Below, piece after piece: positions 1 to 7,510 of a DNA stretch of 31,292 nt. Source of the stretch: JAZKSG01 sp036626215. GTDB lineage: Archaea; Thermoplasmatota; E2; DHVEG-1. The stretch spans positions 1 through 31,292 of the forward strand of contig JAZKSG010000012.1 of NCBI GenBank assembly GCA_036626215.1, in the 5' to 3' direction. The notes beneath the pieces were generated by a model that was not told the origin of the DNA, did not search any database, and saw only the letters and a program-made list of their open reading frames with translations. Made by a program: the position numbers and the translations under genes. Positions within the stretch are counted from its first letter, which is position 1, and every line of letters begins with the position of its first letter.

Positions 1-114
1 TTTATCAGCCATGTTAAGATAGTTTATACTCCTGATAAACCGCTTGATGCAAAAGTATATTATGGCGTGAAACATTGTGGCATTGTTTCAGATAGAATTT
101 CAATAAAAAAATAG
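1..114 (+). CDS. C-terminal fragment of an unrecognised protein (runs off left edge)
   Basis: An open frame enters from the left edge and runs 37 codons to a TAG stop. The visible tail ends KHCGIVSDRISIKK. I do not recognise the family from so short a piece. It ends 31 bases before the acyl-ACP-reductase-like gene on the same strand, so the two could be co-transcribed. Its base composition is as AT-rich as the two genes after it. It might be only a chance open frame, but it is in the right orientation and has a natural stop. Confidence 0.5.
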   Translation, partial: FISHVKIVYTPDKPLDAKVYYGVKHCGIVSDRISIKK

Positions 115-145
115 TTATATTTCTTATATTTTTGATGCGATTAAT

Positions 146-1126
146 ATGAAATTTGCAACATTAGCACATTTTGGTGACGAGCATATTGATATTCTTTCAG
201 ATGATTGGAATATTGGGGATTTTATAGTCTCACCCGAATATAATATAAATGGAACTAGAGGATATGTTATAGCAATAAGATATTCACCTATTGAAATGAT
301 GAGCCTTCAAAGGGAAAAAATTAGAAATAGTATTTTAAAAGCGTTAATATTCGCTCAAGAAAATTTAGATGTAAATATAATTCAATTAGGGGCATTAACA
401 ACTTCTGTAACTAATGGAGGATTATGGTTACAAGATAAAAAAGATTACGAGGGGTATCTAACTCATGGAGATAGCTATACTGCAGCAGTAACCTGCCAAT
501 CTGTTAAAAAAATATTGAACGAATTATCTATAGATATTTCAAAAACAAACCTTGCTATAATTGGTTCATATGGAATTATTGGTGAAGCAGTATCAAAAAT
601 CCTCGTTCCAAAATTTAAATTTGCAAAATTAATAGGTCGCAGAACTGAAAAGTTGAAAGAGTTATCTTCGGTTATTAAAGGAAATTTTGAAACAAGCGTA
701 GAACTTGATACTAAATACTCAGATGTAATAATTACTGCAACAAATCATCCTTCAGCTCTGCTAAATGGAAAACATTTAAAGAAAAATGCAATCGTTATTG
801 ACGTTTCACAACCTCCAAATTTATCTTATGAAGTATGCAAAAAAAGACCAGATGTTATAAGAATTGATGGAGGTTATGTTGATTTTCCGAAAAATTGTCA
901 TATGTCAATACCTGGAATGCCAAAGGGAAAAATGTTTTCATGCATAGTTGAAGTAATAATGCAAACAATGGAAAATGAAAAAAAGAATCATTTAGGTTCG
1001 ATAGATATAGATCATCTGCAGAAAACTATAGAATGGGGTAAAAAATACGATTTCAGATTAAAAGAACTAACAAATTTTGGTAAAGGGATTGAATATGGAT
1101 CAAAAAGAAATAAAAGATTCAATTAA
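146..1126 (+). CDS. Long-chain acyl-ACP reductase-like NAD(P)-dependent oxidoreductase
   Basis: The 326-residue product resembles cyanobacterial acyl-ACP reductase (AAR, about 340 residues), which reduces acyl thioesters to fatty aldehydes through an acyl-cysteine intermediate. Visible matches are IIQLGALTTS (AAR has LGGFTS), THGDSYTAAVTCQSV (AAR TGNTHTAYVICRQV), a Rossmann loop GSYGIIG at residues 140-146, and KMFSCIVEV with Cys266 where AAR has its nucleophilic cysteine in MFACFAEA. The fold is that of shikimate dehydrogenase-like enzymes. No aldehyde-deformylating oxygenase is visible nearby. The gene overlaps the next one by 32 bases, so the two are probably translated together. The family match is by eye; the true thioester substrate is unknown and need not be a fatty acyl-ACP, especially in an archaeon. 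Confidence 0.72.
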   Translation: MKFATLAHFGDEHIDILSDDWNIGDFIVSPEYNINGTRGYVIAIRYSPIEMMSLQREKIRNSILKALIFAQENLDVNIIQLGALTTSVTNGGLWLQDKKDYEGYLTHGDSYTAAVTCQSVKKILNELSIDISKTNLAIIGSYGIIGEAVSKILVPKFKFAKLIGRRTEKLKELSSVIKGNFETSVELDTKYSDVIITATNHPSALLNGKHLKKNAIVIDVSQPPNLSYEVCKKRPDVIRIDGGYVDFPKNCHMSIPGMPKGKMFSCIVEVIMQTMENEKKNHLGSIDIDHLQKTIEWGKKYDFRLKELTNFGKGIEYGSKRNKRFN

Positions 1127-2036
1127 TAATGCAATAGATTTTCTTATAAACAATCAAAACAAAGATGGTTCGGTGAGCTTAAATAAAGATACCCGGTGGG
1201 ACGTTTGGGAAACTGCAAACGCATATCTCTCTATTTATTTTGCCAATAAAAATAAAGAAATTTTCTTAAAAAAATCAATAAACTTTATTGCTAAATCTAA
1301 AAGGAAAGATGGATCCTTTTGCCATAATGTATCTTTTAAAAAAGGAGATTATTGCATGGAGACAACTCCGTTATGTCTCTTAACTTTATACACTAAAAAG
1401 AAGAATATCCAGAGTGGATTAAATTTTATTTTTGATAAACAAAAACAGAACGGATCCTGGGAAATTGGGAATCCAGGCATTATCAAATATAAAGATTGGC
1501 CGTCAGTAACCGGTTTCATTCTATACTCCTTTTTACATATGGATATAAAATCTGATAGTTTAAAAAAAGGAATAGAATTTTTATTAAAAAAACAACAGTT
1601 AGATGGCAGTTGGGGAAGTCATTGGGTTTATTATGACACACCTTACTATCCAATGCATACAATTCTACCAGTATTAAAAAAAATAGGTAAAAAAAACACT
1701 TCATCATTTAAAAAAGCAATAAATTTTATAGTCAAAGAACAAAATGTAGATGGGTCCTGGGGAAAAGAAGTTGAAAATAGACCCTCGAAAAATCTCAGGA
1801 CGGCTCTTGCACTAAATTCATTGTTGAATTCTGAGTATCCATCAGTTAATATTAAAATAGAAAAAGGAATAAATTGGCTGTTAGAAAACCAAAAGACTAA
1901 TGGTTCATGGAGTGGTGGAGAATTTGTTGGTTGGCCAGGAAAAAAAGAAGATATTTTTACAACTGCCACAGCTATTAGAGCCTTAAATAAATATAACACT
2001 CTTTTAAGAAAAAAAAGTATCTTAAACATTTTTTAA
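1095..2036 (+). CDS. Alpha/alpha-toroid protein with prenyltransferase/squalene-oxidase-type repeats
   Basis: The 313-residue product carries six evenly spaced QW-like motifs: QNKDGSVS, KRKDGSFC, QKQNGSWE, QQLDGSWG, QNVDGSWG and QKTNGSWS, each after a helix of the type INFLLKKQ. This is the pattern of the terpenoid cyclase/protein prenyltransferase alpha-alpha barrel. The DxDD acid motif of squalene-hopene cyclases is absent, so cyclase activity is unlikely; it could be a binding scaffold or an uncharacterised enzyme. There is no signal peptide, so it should be cytosolic. I chose ATG 1095 over a TTG at 1077 because it begins a normal MDQKEIK start within the end of the upstream reductase gene. 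Its stop abuts the stop of the opposing FIST gene with no base between. GC content is very low. Confidence 0.75.
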   Translation: MDQKEIKDSINNAIDFLINNQNKDGSVSLNKDTRWDVWETANAYLSIYFANKNKEIFLKKSINFIAKSKRKDGSFCHNVSFKKGDYCMETTPLCLLTLYTKKKNIQSGLNFIFDKQKQNGSWEIGNPGIIKYKDWPSVTGFILYSFLHMDIKSDSLKKGIEFLLKKQQLDGSWGSHWVYYDTPYYPMHTILPVLKKIGKKNTSSFKKAINFIVKEQNVDGSWGKEVENRPSKNLRTALALNSLLNSEYPSVNIKIEKGINWLLENQKTNGSWSGGEFVGWPGKKEDIFTTATAIRALNKYNTLLRKKSILNIF

Positions 2037-3332
2037 CTATTCTTTTCCAAATACAACCGTATTAAAAGACATATTTGCATAAGTTAAATTTCTTAAAGGT
2101 GAAGAAGATCCTTCACCAGCTACAAAAAAAAGAATATAAGGATTAGAACCAAAATAATCTTGCATTTTTTCTTTTATAATATAGGAATCATTTCCTAATG
2201 TATCCAATATTGTCATACATGCAGAACTTAATCCAAATTTAGGCTTTGAAATTTTTATATTTTTTAAATTTCGTTCTACAGCCTGAATTAAATTTTTTCC
2301 ACTCATTGTAAAGAAATAAGATGTACCTTTATCTATAGTACAAGGTATCATGATAGAATCCTTCAATATAAAAGGTAAAACAACTGGTGTTTCCTTGTTA
2401 TTACGATTTAACGAAATAGGATAATAAGGCATTATGAACTCCATAGTTTTTTCATTCAAAAAACCTTCTGGCCAACCTAATAATTTTAATAATTCTGCAA
2501 CTGCTGGCTCATTATTAATCTCATGGATTATATGTTTACTCCTACTAATCTTTGTAATATCGAATTTTACATTTGTTTTTTTCATTCCATGAGTAGTAAA
2601 TACATCTAGGTCTAAATCAGTTGAAATTCCAAGGTTAACGATTGAATTTTTTAATACTTCGTTATTTAAAAATTGGTAATTTCTTAATCCTCTGTAATTA
2701 TCCGTAGTTGCTCCAAGAATCATATTAAATTTAGGTAAATTCAGTATCATTTCATCAAATACTTCATCTTCTCTACCCAATCCCTTTTGTAATAACTTTT
2801 GAGAAATACCAATTGCTTGCATAGCAAACTTACTTAAAAGCCCTGATTCTATGATCTTTTTCTTACCTAAACCTGGCATACTTGGGATCTCTGGGCCAGA
2901 AACCAGATTTAGTAAAAATTTATTTTGATAAATTGATTCTTTAAAATCGTTTTTTATTGAATTTGCACTTTTTCTAGTTGCTTTTTTTGGGTTTCTTTTT
3001 GTGTTTTTACCAAAACATGCAGATACATCCATATCTGAATGGGATGCAGCTAATGCTGTTGCACCCCTTGTGTAGCATCCATAATTATTTATGAATCCAG
3101 CTACTGTCCCTCCAACTAAAGGTGTACCCTTTGGTATTACATCCCATACTCCTTTTAGAAATTCTTCGAATCCTCCATGGTCTTTATAATGTATAGTTGA
3201 AAAAAGTATTATAAAACTTGGAGGTGTTTTTAGGTTTTTGATTGTGTTTCTGGCTACTTCTCGTCCTGCTTCTCGTGCATCCCATTTTCTTGTCATGCCT
3301 ACAGCGGCATCAACATCTTCATCATCAAACAT
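2037..3332 (-). CDS. FIST domain sensory protein
   Basis: The 431-residue product has the FIST_N then FIST_C layout: an N-terminal part (about residues 35-240) with GTPLVGGTVAGFINN, and a C-terminal part (about 300-425) ending in LFFVAGEGSSSPLRN and FNTVVFGKE. FIST is thought to bind small ligands, perhaps amino acids, and usually feeds signal-transduction proteins. There is no transmembrane helix and no output domain here, so the partner must be separate; the upstream roadblock-like gene, 26 bases away, is the obvious candidate. ATG 3332 has no clear Shine-Dalgarno site. The gene is clearly more AT-rich than the roadblock-like gene, and its coding end touches the stop of the toroid gene. Confidence 0.82.
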   Translation of the reverse strand: MFDDEDVDAAVGMTRKWDAREAGREVARNTIKNLKTPPSFIILFSTIHYKDHGGFEEFLKGVWDVIPKGTPLVGGTVAGFINNYGCYTRGATALAASHSDMDVSACFGKNTKRNPKKATRKSANSIKNDFKESIYQNKFLLNLVSGPEIPSMPGLGKKKIIESGLLSKFAMQAIGISQKLLQKGLGREDEVFDEMILNLPKFNMILGATTDNYRGLRNYQFLNNEVLKNSIVNLGISTDLDLDVFTTHGMKKTNVKFDITKISRSKHIIHEINNEPAVAELLKLLGWPEGFLNEKTMEFIMPYYPISLNRNNKETPVVLPFILKDSIMIPCTIDKGTSYFFTMSGKNLIQAVERNLKNIKISKPKFGLSSACMTILDTLGNDSYIIKEKMQDYFGSNPYILFFVAGEGSSSPLRNLTYANMSFNTVVFGKE

Positions 3333-3358
3333 AATCTATACACAAAAAAAACCGATTT

Positions 3359-3763
3359 TTATGCGGTGGTTAAATGCTTTTTTTCTTCTTCCTCCATGAT
3401 TTTCAATATTTCACGTCGGGAGTTTTCCATCTCCACCTCTAACAGTCCTTTATTCGCTAAAGCCGGGATAACTGCTACCAAAGCATTATCAGTATCAGGA
3501 AAAACATAAAACAAAACCTCGTAATCCTGCAACCGGAACTCCATCTCCTGCAAACCAGTCTGAGAATACTCACGAATTACATCAAACACGTCATCCATAG
3601 CTCGATGTATTATATCCCATACCTCATGAACCTCTTCTTTAAATCCTTCAGTGCCCAAGGTAGGTGTAACACTAATCATGTTCTGACGAGCTATCATACA
3701 AGCCAATATATCATCAAGACGTAACAAATCATCTAGCACATGGGCTATAGGATCATCCTTCAT
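3359..3763 (-). CDS. Roadblock/LC7-like domain protein
   Basis: The 134-residue cytosolic protein looks like a single roadblock/LC7 (MglB-like) domain: an N-terminal helix (IAHVLDDLLRLDDILACM), a long central helix, then the strand pair YEVLFYVFPDTDNALVAVIP and a closing helix with ANKGLLEVEMENSRREILKI. Such domains dimerise and regulate small GTPases or act as scaffolds in archaeal and bacterial signalling. It is the first gene of a two-gene unit with the FIST sensor. The start at 3763 is supported by AGGAGG at 3775-3780, 11 bases upstream. The fold assignment rests on pattern, not on an alignment; the N-terminal half is a poorer match than the C-terminal half. Confidence 0.6.
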   Translation of the reverse strand: MKDDPIAHVLDDLLRLDDILACMIARQNMISVTPTLGTEGFKEEVHEVWDIIHRAMDDVFDVIREYSQTGLQEMEFRLQDYEVLFYVFPDTDNALVAVIPALANKGLLEVEMENSRREILKIMEEEEKKHLTTA

Positions 3764-3782
3764 CCCATTCCAATCCTCCTAA

Positions 3783-3801
3783 AACAACTATAATTGTTGT
3801 T
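3783..3801 (-). promoter_or_regulatory. Inverted repeat at the promoter of the roadblock-FIST unit
   Basis: AACAAC and GTTGTT form perfect 6-base arms around TATAATT. The repeat lies directly upstream of the Shine-Dalgarno site (3775-3780), where transcription would begin if the AT-rich stretch near 3815-3827 (TTATTAAATA on the minus strand) is the TATA box. An operator for a dimeric repressor would sit in this place. No binding protein can be named. Confidence 0.4.
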
Positions 3802-4015
3802 ATATCCTAATCATGTTACTATTTAATAATTCTTTCCACCAAAAAAACATGTATAATACAAAAATCTATAGCTATATAAAAAAAGATATGAAAACAAACA
3901 AGAGAAAAAAACTCAAAAAAAGAAGCGTTAGAAAAAAATTATAAAATTTCGTACCAAGAAAAAAAGGAGAGAGGATAAAAAGACTTATTAAAAAAACAAT
4001 CTTTTCTTTAGAACA
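3802..4015. promoter_or_regulatory. AT-rich divergent intergenic region with putative TATA boxes
   Basis: This spacer separates the minus-strand roadblock-FIST unit from the plus-strand oxidoreductase. On the plus strand TATATAAAA at 3873-3881 and TTATTAAAAA at 3985-3994 are TATA-like. The second lies about 26 bases before ATG 4016, which fits a leaderless transcript. GGAGAGAGG at 3966-3974 looks like a ribosome site but is followed by no start at a usable distance. I see no RNA gene here. Confidence 0.4.
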
Positions 4016-4609
4016 ATGACTTCTTTAATCATCTATGCACATCCCCCCACCAAAGGATTTTGTTCCTATATCTTAAAAGAAGTAAAAAAGAATATTAAAG
4101 ATTTAGATAATAATTTTGAAATCCTAGATTTATACGATATGGACTATAATCCTATCCTAAAAAAAGAAGAACACTATATCTCTGGAAACAAAAAGATCAG
4201 TAAAAAAAATAAAGAGATACAAAAAAAGATTAAACAATCTGATAAATTAATTTTTATATATCCTGTTTGGTGGGGAGCTATGCCTGCTATACTAAAAGGA
4301 TTCTTAGACAGAGTGATAACCCCTGGTTTTGGTTTTAAATATTCAAAAGAGAAACTTCTTAAGTTTTTACCTAAAAAACTGCTAAAAGAGAAAAAAGCTT
4401 TGGTATTAATGACAATGGGTGCACCAAGGATTTTATATGTTATAACTGGAAACCCACCGAAGAGAATAATCAAAAATTTTACTTTAAAATTATGTGGAAT
4501 TCAAACTAAAGTAAAGCAGATTTTTAACGCAAATAGATTAGACGCAAAAAAAGAAAGAGAGCTAAAAAAGAAAACCCAACAAGGACTAAAATGGCTATAT
4601 CCAAAATAA
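4016..4609 (+). CDS. NAD(P)H dehydrogenase (quinone)-type flavodoxin-fold oxidoreductase
   Basis: The 197-residue product fits the Flavodoxin_2 family (NQO1/MdaB/KefF-like FMN or FAD oxidoreductases). SLIIYAHPPTKGF at the N-terminus is the nucleotide phosphate-binding strand and loop, and FIYPVWWGAMPAILKGFLDR (about residues 81-100) is the diagnostic motif of the family. A second conserved strand is ALVLMTMGAPR. The protein is cytosolic and probably transfers two electrons from NAD(P)H to a quinone or other acceptor. It stands alone: the next gene is about 100 bases away. The spacing of a TATA-like box to ATG 4016 suggests a leaderless mRNA. The physiological acceptor cannot be read from the sequence. 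Confidence 0.85.
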   Translation: MTSLIIYAHPPTKGFCSYILKEVKKNIKDLDNNFEILDLYDMDYNPILKKEEHYISGNKKISKKNKEIQKKIKQSDKLIFIYPVWWGAMPAILKGFLDRVITPGFGFKYSKEKLLKFLPKKLLKEKKALVLMTMGAPRILYVITGNPPKRIIKNFTLKLCGIQTKVKQIFNANRLDAKKERELKKKTQQGLKWLYPK

Positions 4610-4705
4610 AATTTTTTCTTGTGAAAAAAGAACAAACTTTTTATAAAACTCCAGGTTTTATTCTGAGAAAAAAAACATAGTTCTTAATGGAAGGTTTTGA
4701 AAGAT

Positions 4706-5158
4706 ATGATAGATATTCCATACAACTTTACAGATCTCGAATTAGTCGCCCGGGTTTTACTATCTGTTGGACTAGGAGCTATTGTTGGTTTCGAACGTGA
4801 AATCACCCGTAAACCAGCAGGACTCCGTACACATATGTTTGTATGTATGGGCGCCTGCCTCTTCACCATATCATCATTCTATATGTTACCAGAAAACTTA
4901 GCGGGTGACTTTGATGCAACCCGTATCGCAGCAGGTATAGTAGCAGGCATCAGCTTTATCGGAGCAGGTAGCATCATAGCAAGTGGAGGAGACGTAAGAG
5001 GACTAACCACAGCAGCCAGCCTCTGGGTGGTATCTGCTATAGGATTAATGATAGGTCTCGGTAATTATCTACTAGCTGTTATAGCATCGATACTATCATT
5101 CTTCATCCTAAGATTAGGAAAAGTCCAAAAAGAGAAACTCGATAAACATTTCGAATAA
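4706..5158 (+). CDS. MgtC/SapB family membrane protein
   Basis: The 150-residue integral membrane protein has the MgtC signature: LSVGLGAIVGFEREITRKPAGLRTH near the start, then FIGAGSI and VRGLTTAASLWVVSAIGLMIG. Four to five hydrophobic helices fill the rest. MgtC proteins are linked to growth at low magnesium and to F-type ATP synthase control in bacteria; the archaeal role is unknown. It lacks the longer C-terminal domain of virulence-type MgtC. ATG 4706 is preferred over a TTG at 4697 because GGAAGG at 4689-4694 then lies 11 bases upstream, the spacing seen at other genes here. Local GC is about half, much higher than at the left end. Confidence 0.88.
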   Translation: MIDIPYNFTDLELVARVLLSVGLGAIVGFEREITRKPAGLRTHMFVCMGACLFTISSFYMLPENLAGDFDATRIAAGIVAGISFIGAGSIIASGGDVRGLTTAASLWVVSAIGLMIGLGNYLLAVIASILSFFILRLGKVQKEKLDKHFE

Positions 5159-5244
5159 AAAAAAACTGATAAAAAAACATAAATCAAAACCTATTTATCT
5201 TTTAGAAGGCATTCCATCTTTGTCTGTGATAGGTTAAAAAAAAA

Positions 5245-6747
5245 ATGAGAAAAAGTGGTGTATTATTACATATCACTTCGCTTCCATCTCCATATGGAAT
5301 AGGTGATCTAGGTCCATCTGCTTATAGATTTGTTGACTTTCTCTTTGAATCCAACCAAAGTTTATGGCAAATACTGCCTTTAACTCCAATAGATGCTGGA
5401 AGAAAAAATTCTCCATATAACTCTTCTTCTGCGTTTGCAGGTAACAAATATCTGATTAGCCCAGAGAAACTTCTAAAAAAAAGATGGATAGACGAAAAAG
5501 ATCTACATCCTATACCTGATTTCCCTGAAAATAAAGTAGACTATTCTAAGGTTTCAGAGTATAAAGATTCGTTACTCAGAAAAACCTATGAAACATTCAA
5601 AGAAGAGGAAGATAAAAAAGTTATATTTGATTTTCAAGATTTTTGTTATATAAACGACGAAATATGGCTAGATGATTTTGCAACCTATACCGTCTTCCGA
5701 CATCATTTCGACTATAAACCTCTACATGAGTGGCCTAAAAAAATCAGAGATAGAGATACAGATTCAATAAAAAATTTGAAAAACAATCTGGAAAAAGATA
5801 TAGAAAGAGAAAAATTTTATCAGTTTTTGTTTTTTGATCAATGGCTTGAATTAAAAACATATTGTAACCAAAAAGGCATCCAGATATTAGGTGACTTACC
5901 TTTCTATATAGATTATAATAGTGCTGACGTCTGGGTTAACCCAGAATTATTCAAACTTGACGATGACAAAAAACCTATATTTGTATCAGGTGTACCTCCT
6001 GATTATTTTAGTGAAACTGGCCAAAAATGGGGGAACCCCATCTATAATTGGAGTGTACACAAAGAAAAAGATTATTACTGGTGGACTCAGAGGATAAAAC
6101 ATAATTTAGATTTATTCGACATCATAAGAATAGATCACTTCCGAGGTTTTGAAGCCCACTGGGAGATCAACGCTGATGAAAACGATGCCACCAATGGAAA
6201 ATGGGTTAAAGGACCCAGGGAAGACTTTTTTAACCATCTACTAAAAAAGTTTTACAGACTACCTATTTTCGCTGAAGACCTTGGCGTTATAACTTCTGAA
6301 GTCCGCGAACTCATAAATAAATATAATTTTCCAGGTATGAAGATACTGCAATTTGCTTTTGATGAAAATCTACCCACCAATCCATACATCCCTCACAATT
6401 TAAAACCAAACTGTATCCTATATACAGGCACCCATGACAACAACACCATTATAGGATGGTATAAAGAAGAAATCAATGAAGAAGTTAAACGTAGAATCTC
6501 CGATTATATAGGTGCAGAAGTCGATAAAAACAATGTTAACTGGAAGATGATCAGGTTAGCTATGAAATCAGTAGCAAACTATGTTATATTCCCTATGCAA
6601 GACATAATGAGTTTAGGGGCAGAATACAGAATGAATACACCTAGCAAAGCAGATGGAAACTGGGAATGGAAGATGAACGAAAAACAGCAGTTAGAGGAAT
6701 ATTCTAAAAAACTAGGACATATGACTAAAATTTACAACAGGATATAA
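5245..6747 (+). CDS. malQ: 4-alpha-glucanotransferase (amylomaltase, GH77)
   Basis: The 500-residue enzyme moves alpha-1,4-glucan segments between maltooligosaccharides in glycogen or maltodextrin metabolism. It is full length for bacterial-type amylomaltase. Conserved GH77 elements are RKSGVLLHITSLPSPYGIGD at the N-terminus, the nucleophile Asp297 in IRIDHFRG, the acid/base Glu344 in FAEDLG, and Asp398 in TGTHDNNT. It has no signal peptide. The gene has its own 86-base upstream spacer. A GH57/DUF3536 glycosidase lies 2.3 kb downstream on the other strand, so alpha-glucan handling appears twice in the window although the genes are not in one operon. Confidence 0.97.
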   Translation: MRKSGVLLHITSLPSPYGIGDLGPSAYRFVDFLFESNQSLWQILPLTPIDAGRKNSPYNSSSAFAGNKYLISPEKLLKKRWIDEKDLHPIPDFPENKVDYSKVSEYKDSLLRKTYETFKEEEDKKVIFDFQDFCYINDEIWLDDFATYTVFRHHFDYKPLHEWPKKIRDRDTDSIKNLKNNLEKDIEREKFYQFLFFDQWLELKTYCNQKGIQILGDLPFYIDYNSADVWVNPELFKLDDDKKPIFVSGVPPDYFSETGQKWGNPIYNWSVHKEKDYYWWTQRIKHNLDLFDIIRIDHFRGFEAHWEINADENDATNGKWVKGPREDFFNHLLKKFYRLPIFAEDLGVITSEVRELINKYNFPGMKILQFAFDENLPTNPYIPHNLKPNCILYTGTHDNNTIIGWYKEEINEEVKRRISDYIGAEVDKNNVNWKMIRLAMKSVANYVIFPMQDIMSLGAEYRMNTPSKADGNWEWKMNEKQQLEEYSKKLGHMTKIYNRI

Positions 6748-6846
6748 AAACAAATTTTTCAATCTCAAAAAGAGAATATAAAAATGAAATATTTTAAAAG
6801 ATAAGAAAATGATACAACCGATGTCCCCAAAGGTGTAACTTAAAAC

Positions 6847-7410
6847 ATGGACAAGTTTCTAAGTAGATATTTAGTCAGAGGATTCATCGACGGAATACTA
6901 TCCAGCTTAGGTGTAGTAATTGGAGCCAGCGCAGCCATAGGTTTAACTACAACCCAAGAAACACTTAGTGTAATAATAGCTGCAGGGGTAGGTGGCGGCA
7001 TAGCCAACGGATTCTCAAACATACTAGGAGCATCAGTAGGAGAAAAAATAGTAAAAGAAATCAAACTAACTGAGATAGAAAGAGCTATGCTTACAAAACG
7101 TGGTTTAAAAGGCACCTCTATAGATAAAGAACTTGAAGAAAAAATCCTCAAAAGTGGAATCTATGACGGTATAGCTACCTTTGGTGGAGCTTTGATACCA
7201 GTCTCACCTTTTATAATCGGTTCCTTTTTCACAGCTGAAACCTCCATTCTCCTATATGTATCGATAACACTATCCCTCTGTTTGTTCTTCATATTAGGTG
7301 TATACGTCGGCAGATTAGCCAAAGAAAGCATGATACTCTCCGGTTTAAAACTAGTAACGTTCGGAGTTATAACAGCAGTGATAGCTACTTTGATAAGAAT
7401 TGCACTATAA
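6847..7410 (+). CDS. TIGR00267/VIT1-CCC1-like membrane protein
   Basis: The 187-residue membrane protein opens with RYLVRGFIDGILSSLGVVIG and has a second copy-like element KSGIYDGIATFGGALIPVSP, the hallmark of the VIT1/CCC1 superfamily of iron or manganese transporters; the short archaeal form is TIGR00267. About five transmembrane helices are visible with a charged cytosolic segment (about residues 65-105) between the second and third. The short form lacks the long metal-binding loop of plant VIT1, so the transported ion is uncertain. AAAGGTGTAA just before ATG 6847 serves as the ribosome site. It follows malQ by 99 bases and may be separately transcribed. Confidence 0.8.
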   Translation: MDKFLSRYLVRGFIDGILSSLGVVIGASAAIGLTTTQETLSVIIAAGVGGGIANGFSNILGASVGEKIVKEIKLTEIERAMLTKRGLKGTSIDKELEEKILKSGIYDGIATFGGALIPVSPFIIGSFFTAETSILLYVSITLSLCLFFILGVYVGRLAKESMILSGLKLVTFGVITAVIATLIRIAL

Positions 7411-7510
7411 ACAAAAAAAAGATTTCTAAAATTTTTAATAAATCTAAACCTTACAATGAACCACTCAAAATGTATTATTCAATAAAAAAACAGGGAGACA
7501 TAATTTTTTT

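Noticed and set aside
3849..3944. A 31-codon frame coding a very lysine- and arginine-rich peptide in the spacer before the flavodoxin-fold gene
   Set aside because: No ribosome site, it spans a TATA-like box, and the Lys/Arg content is what an A-rich spacer gives by chance.
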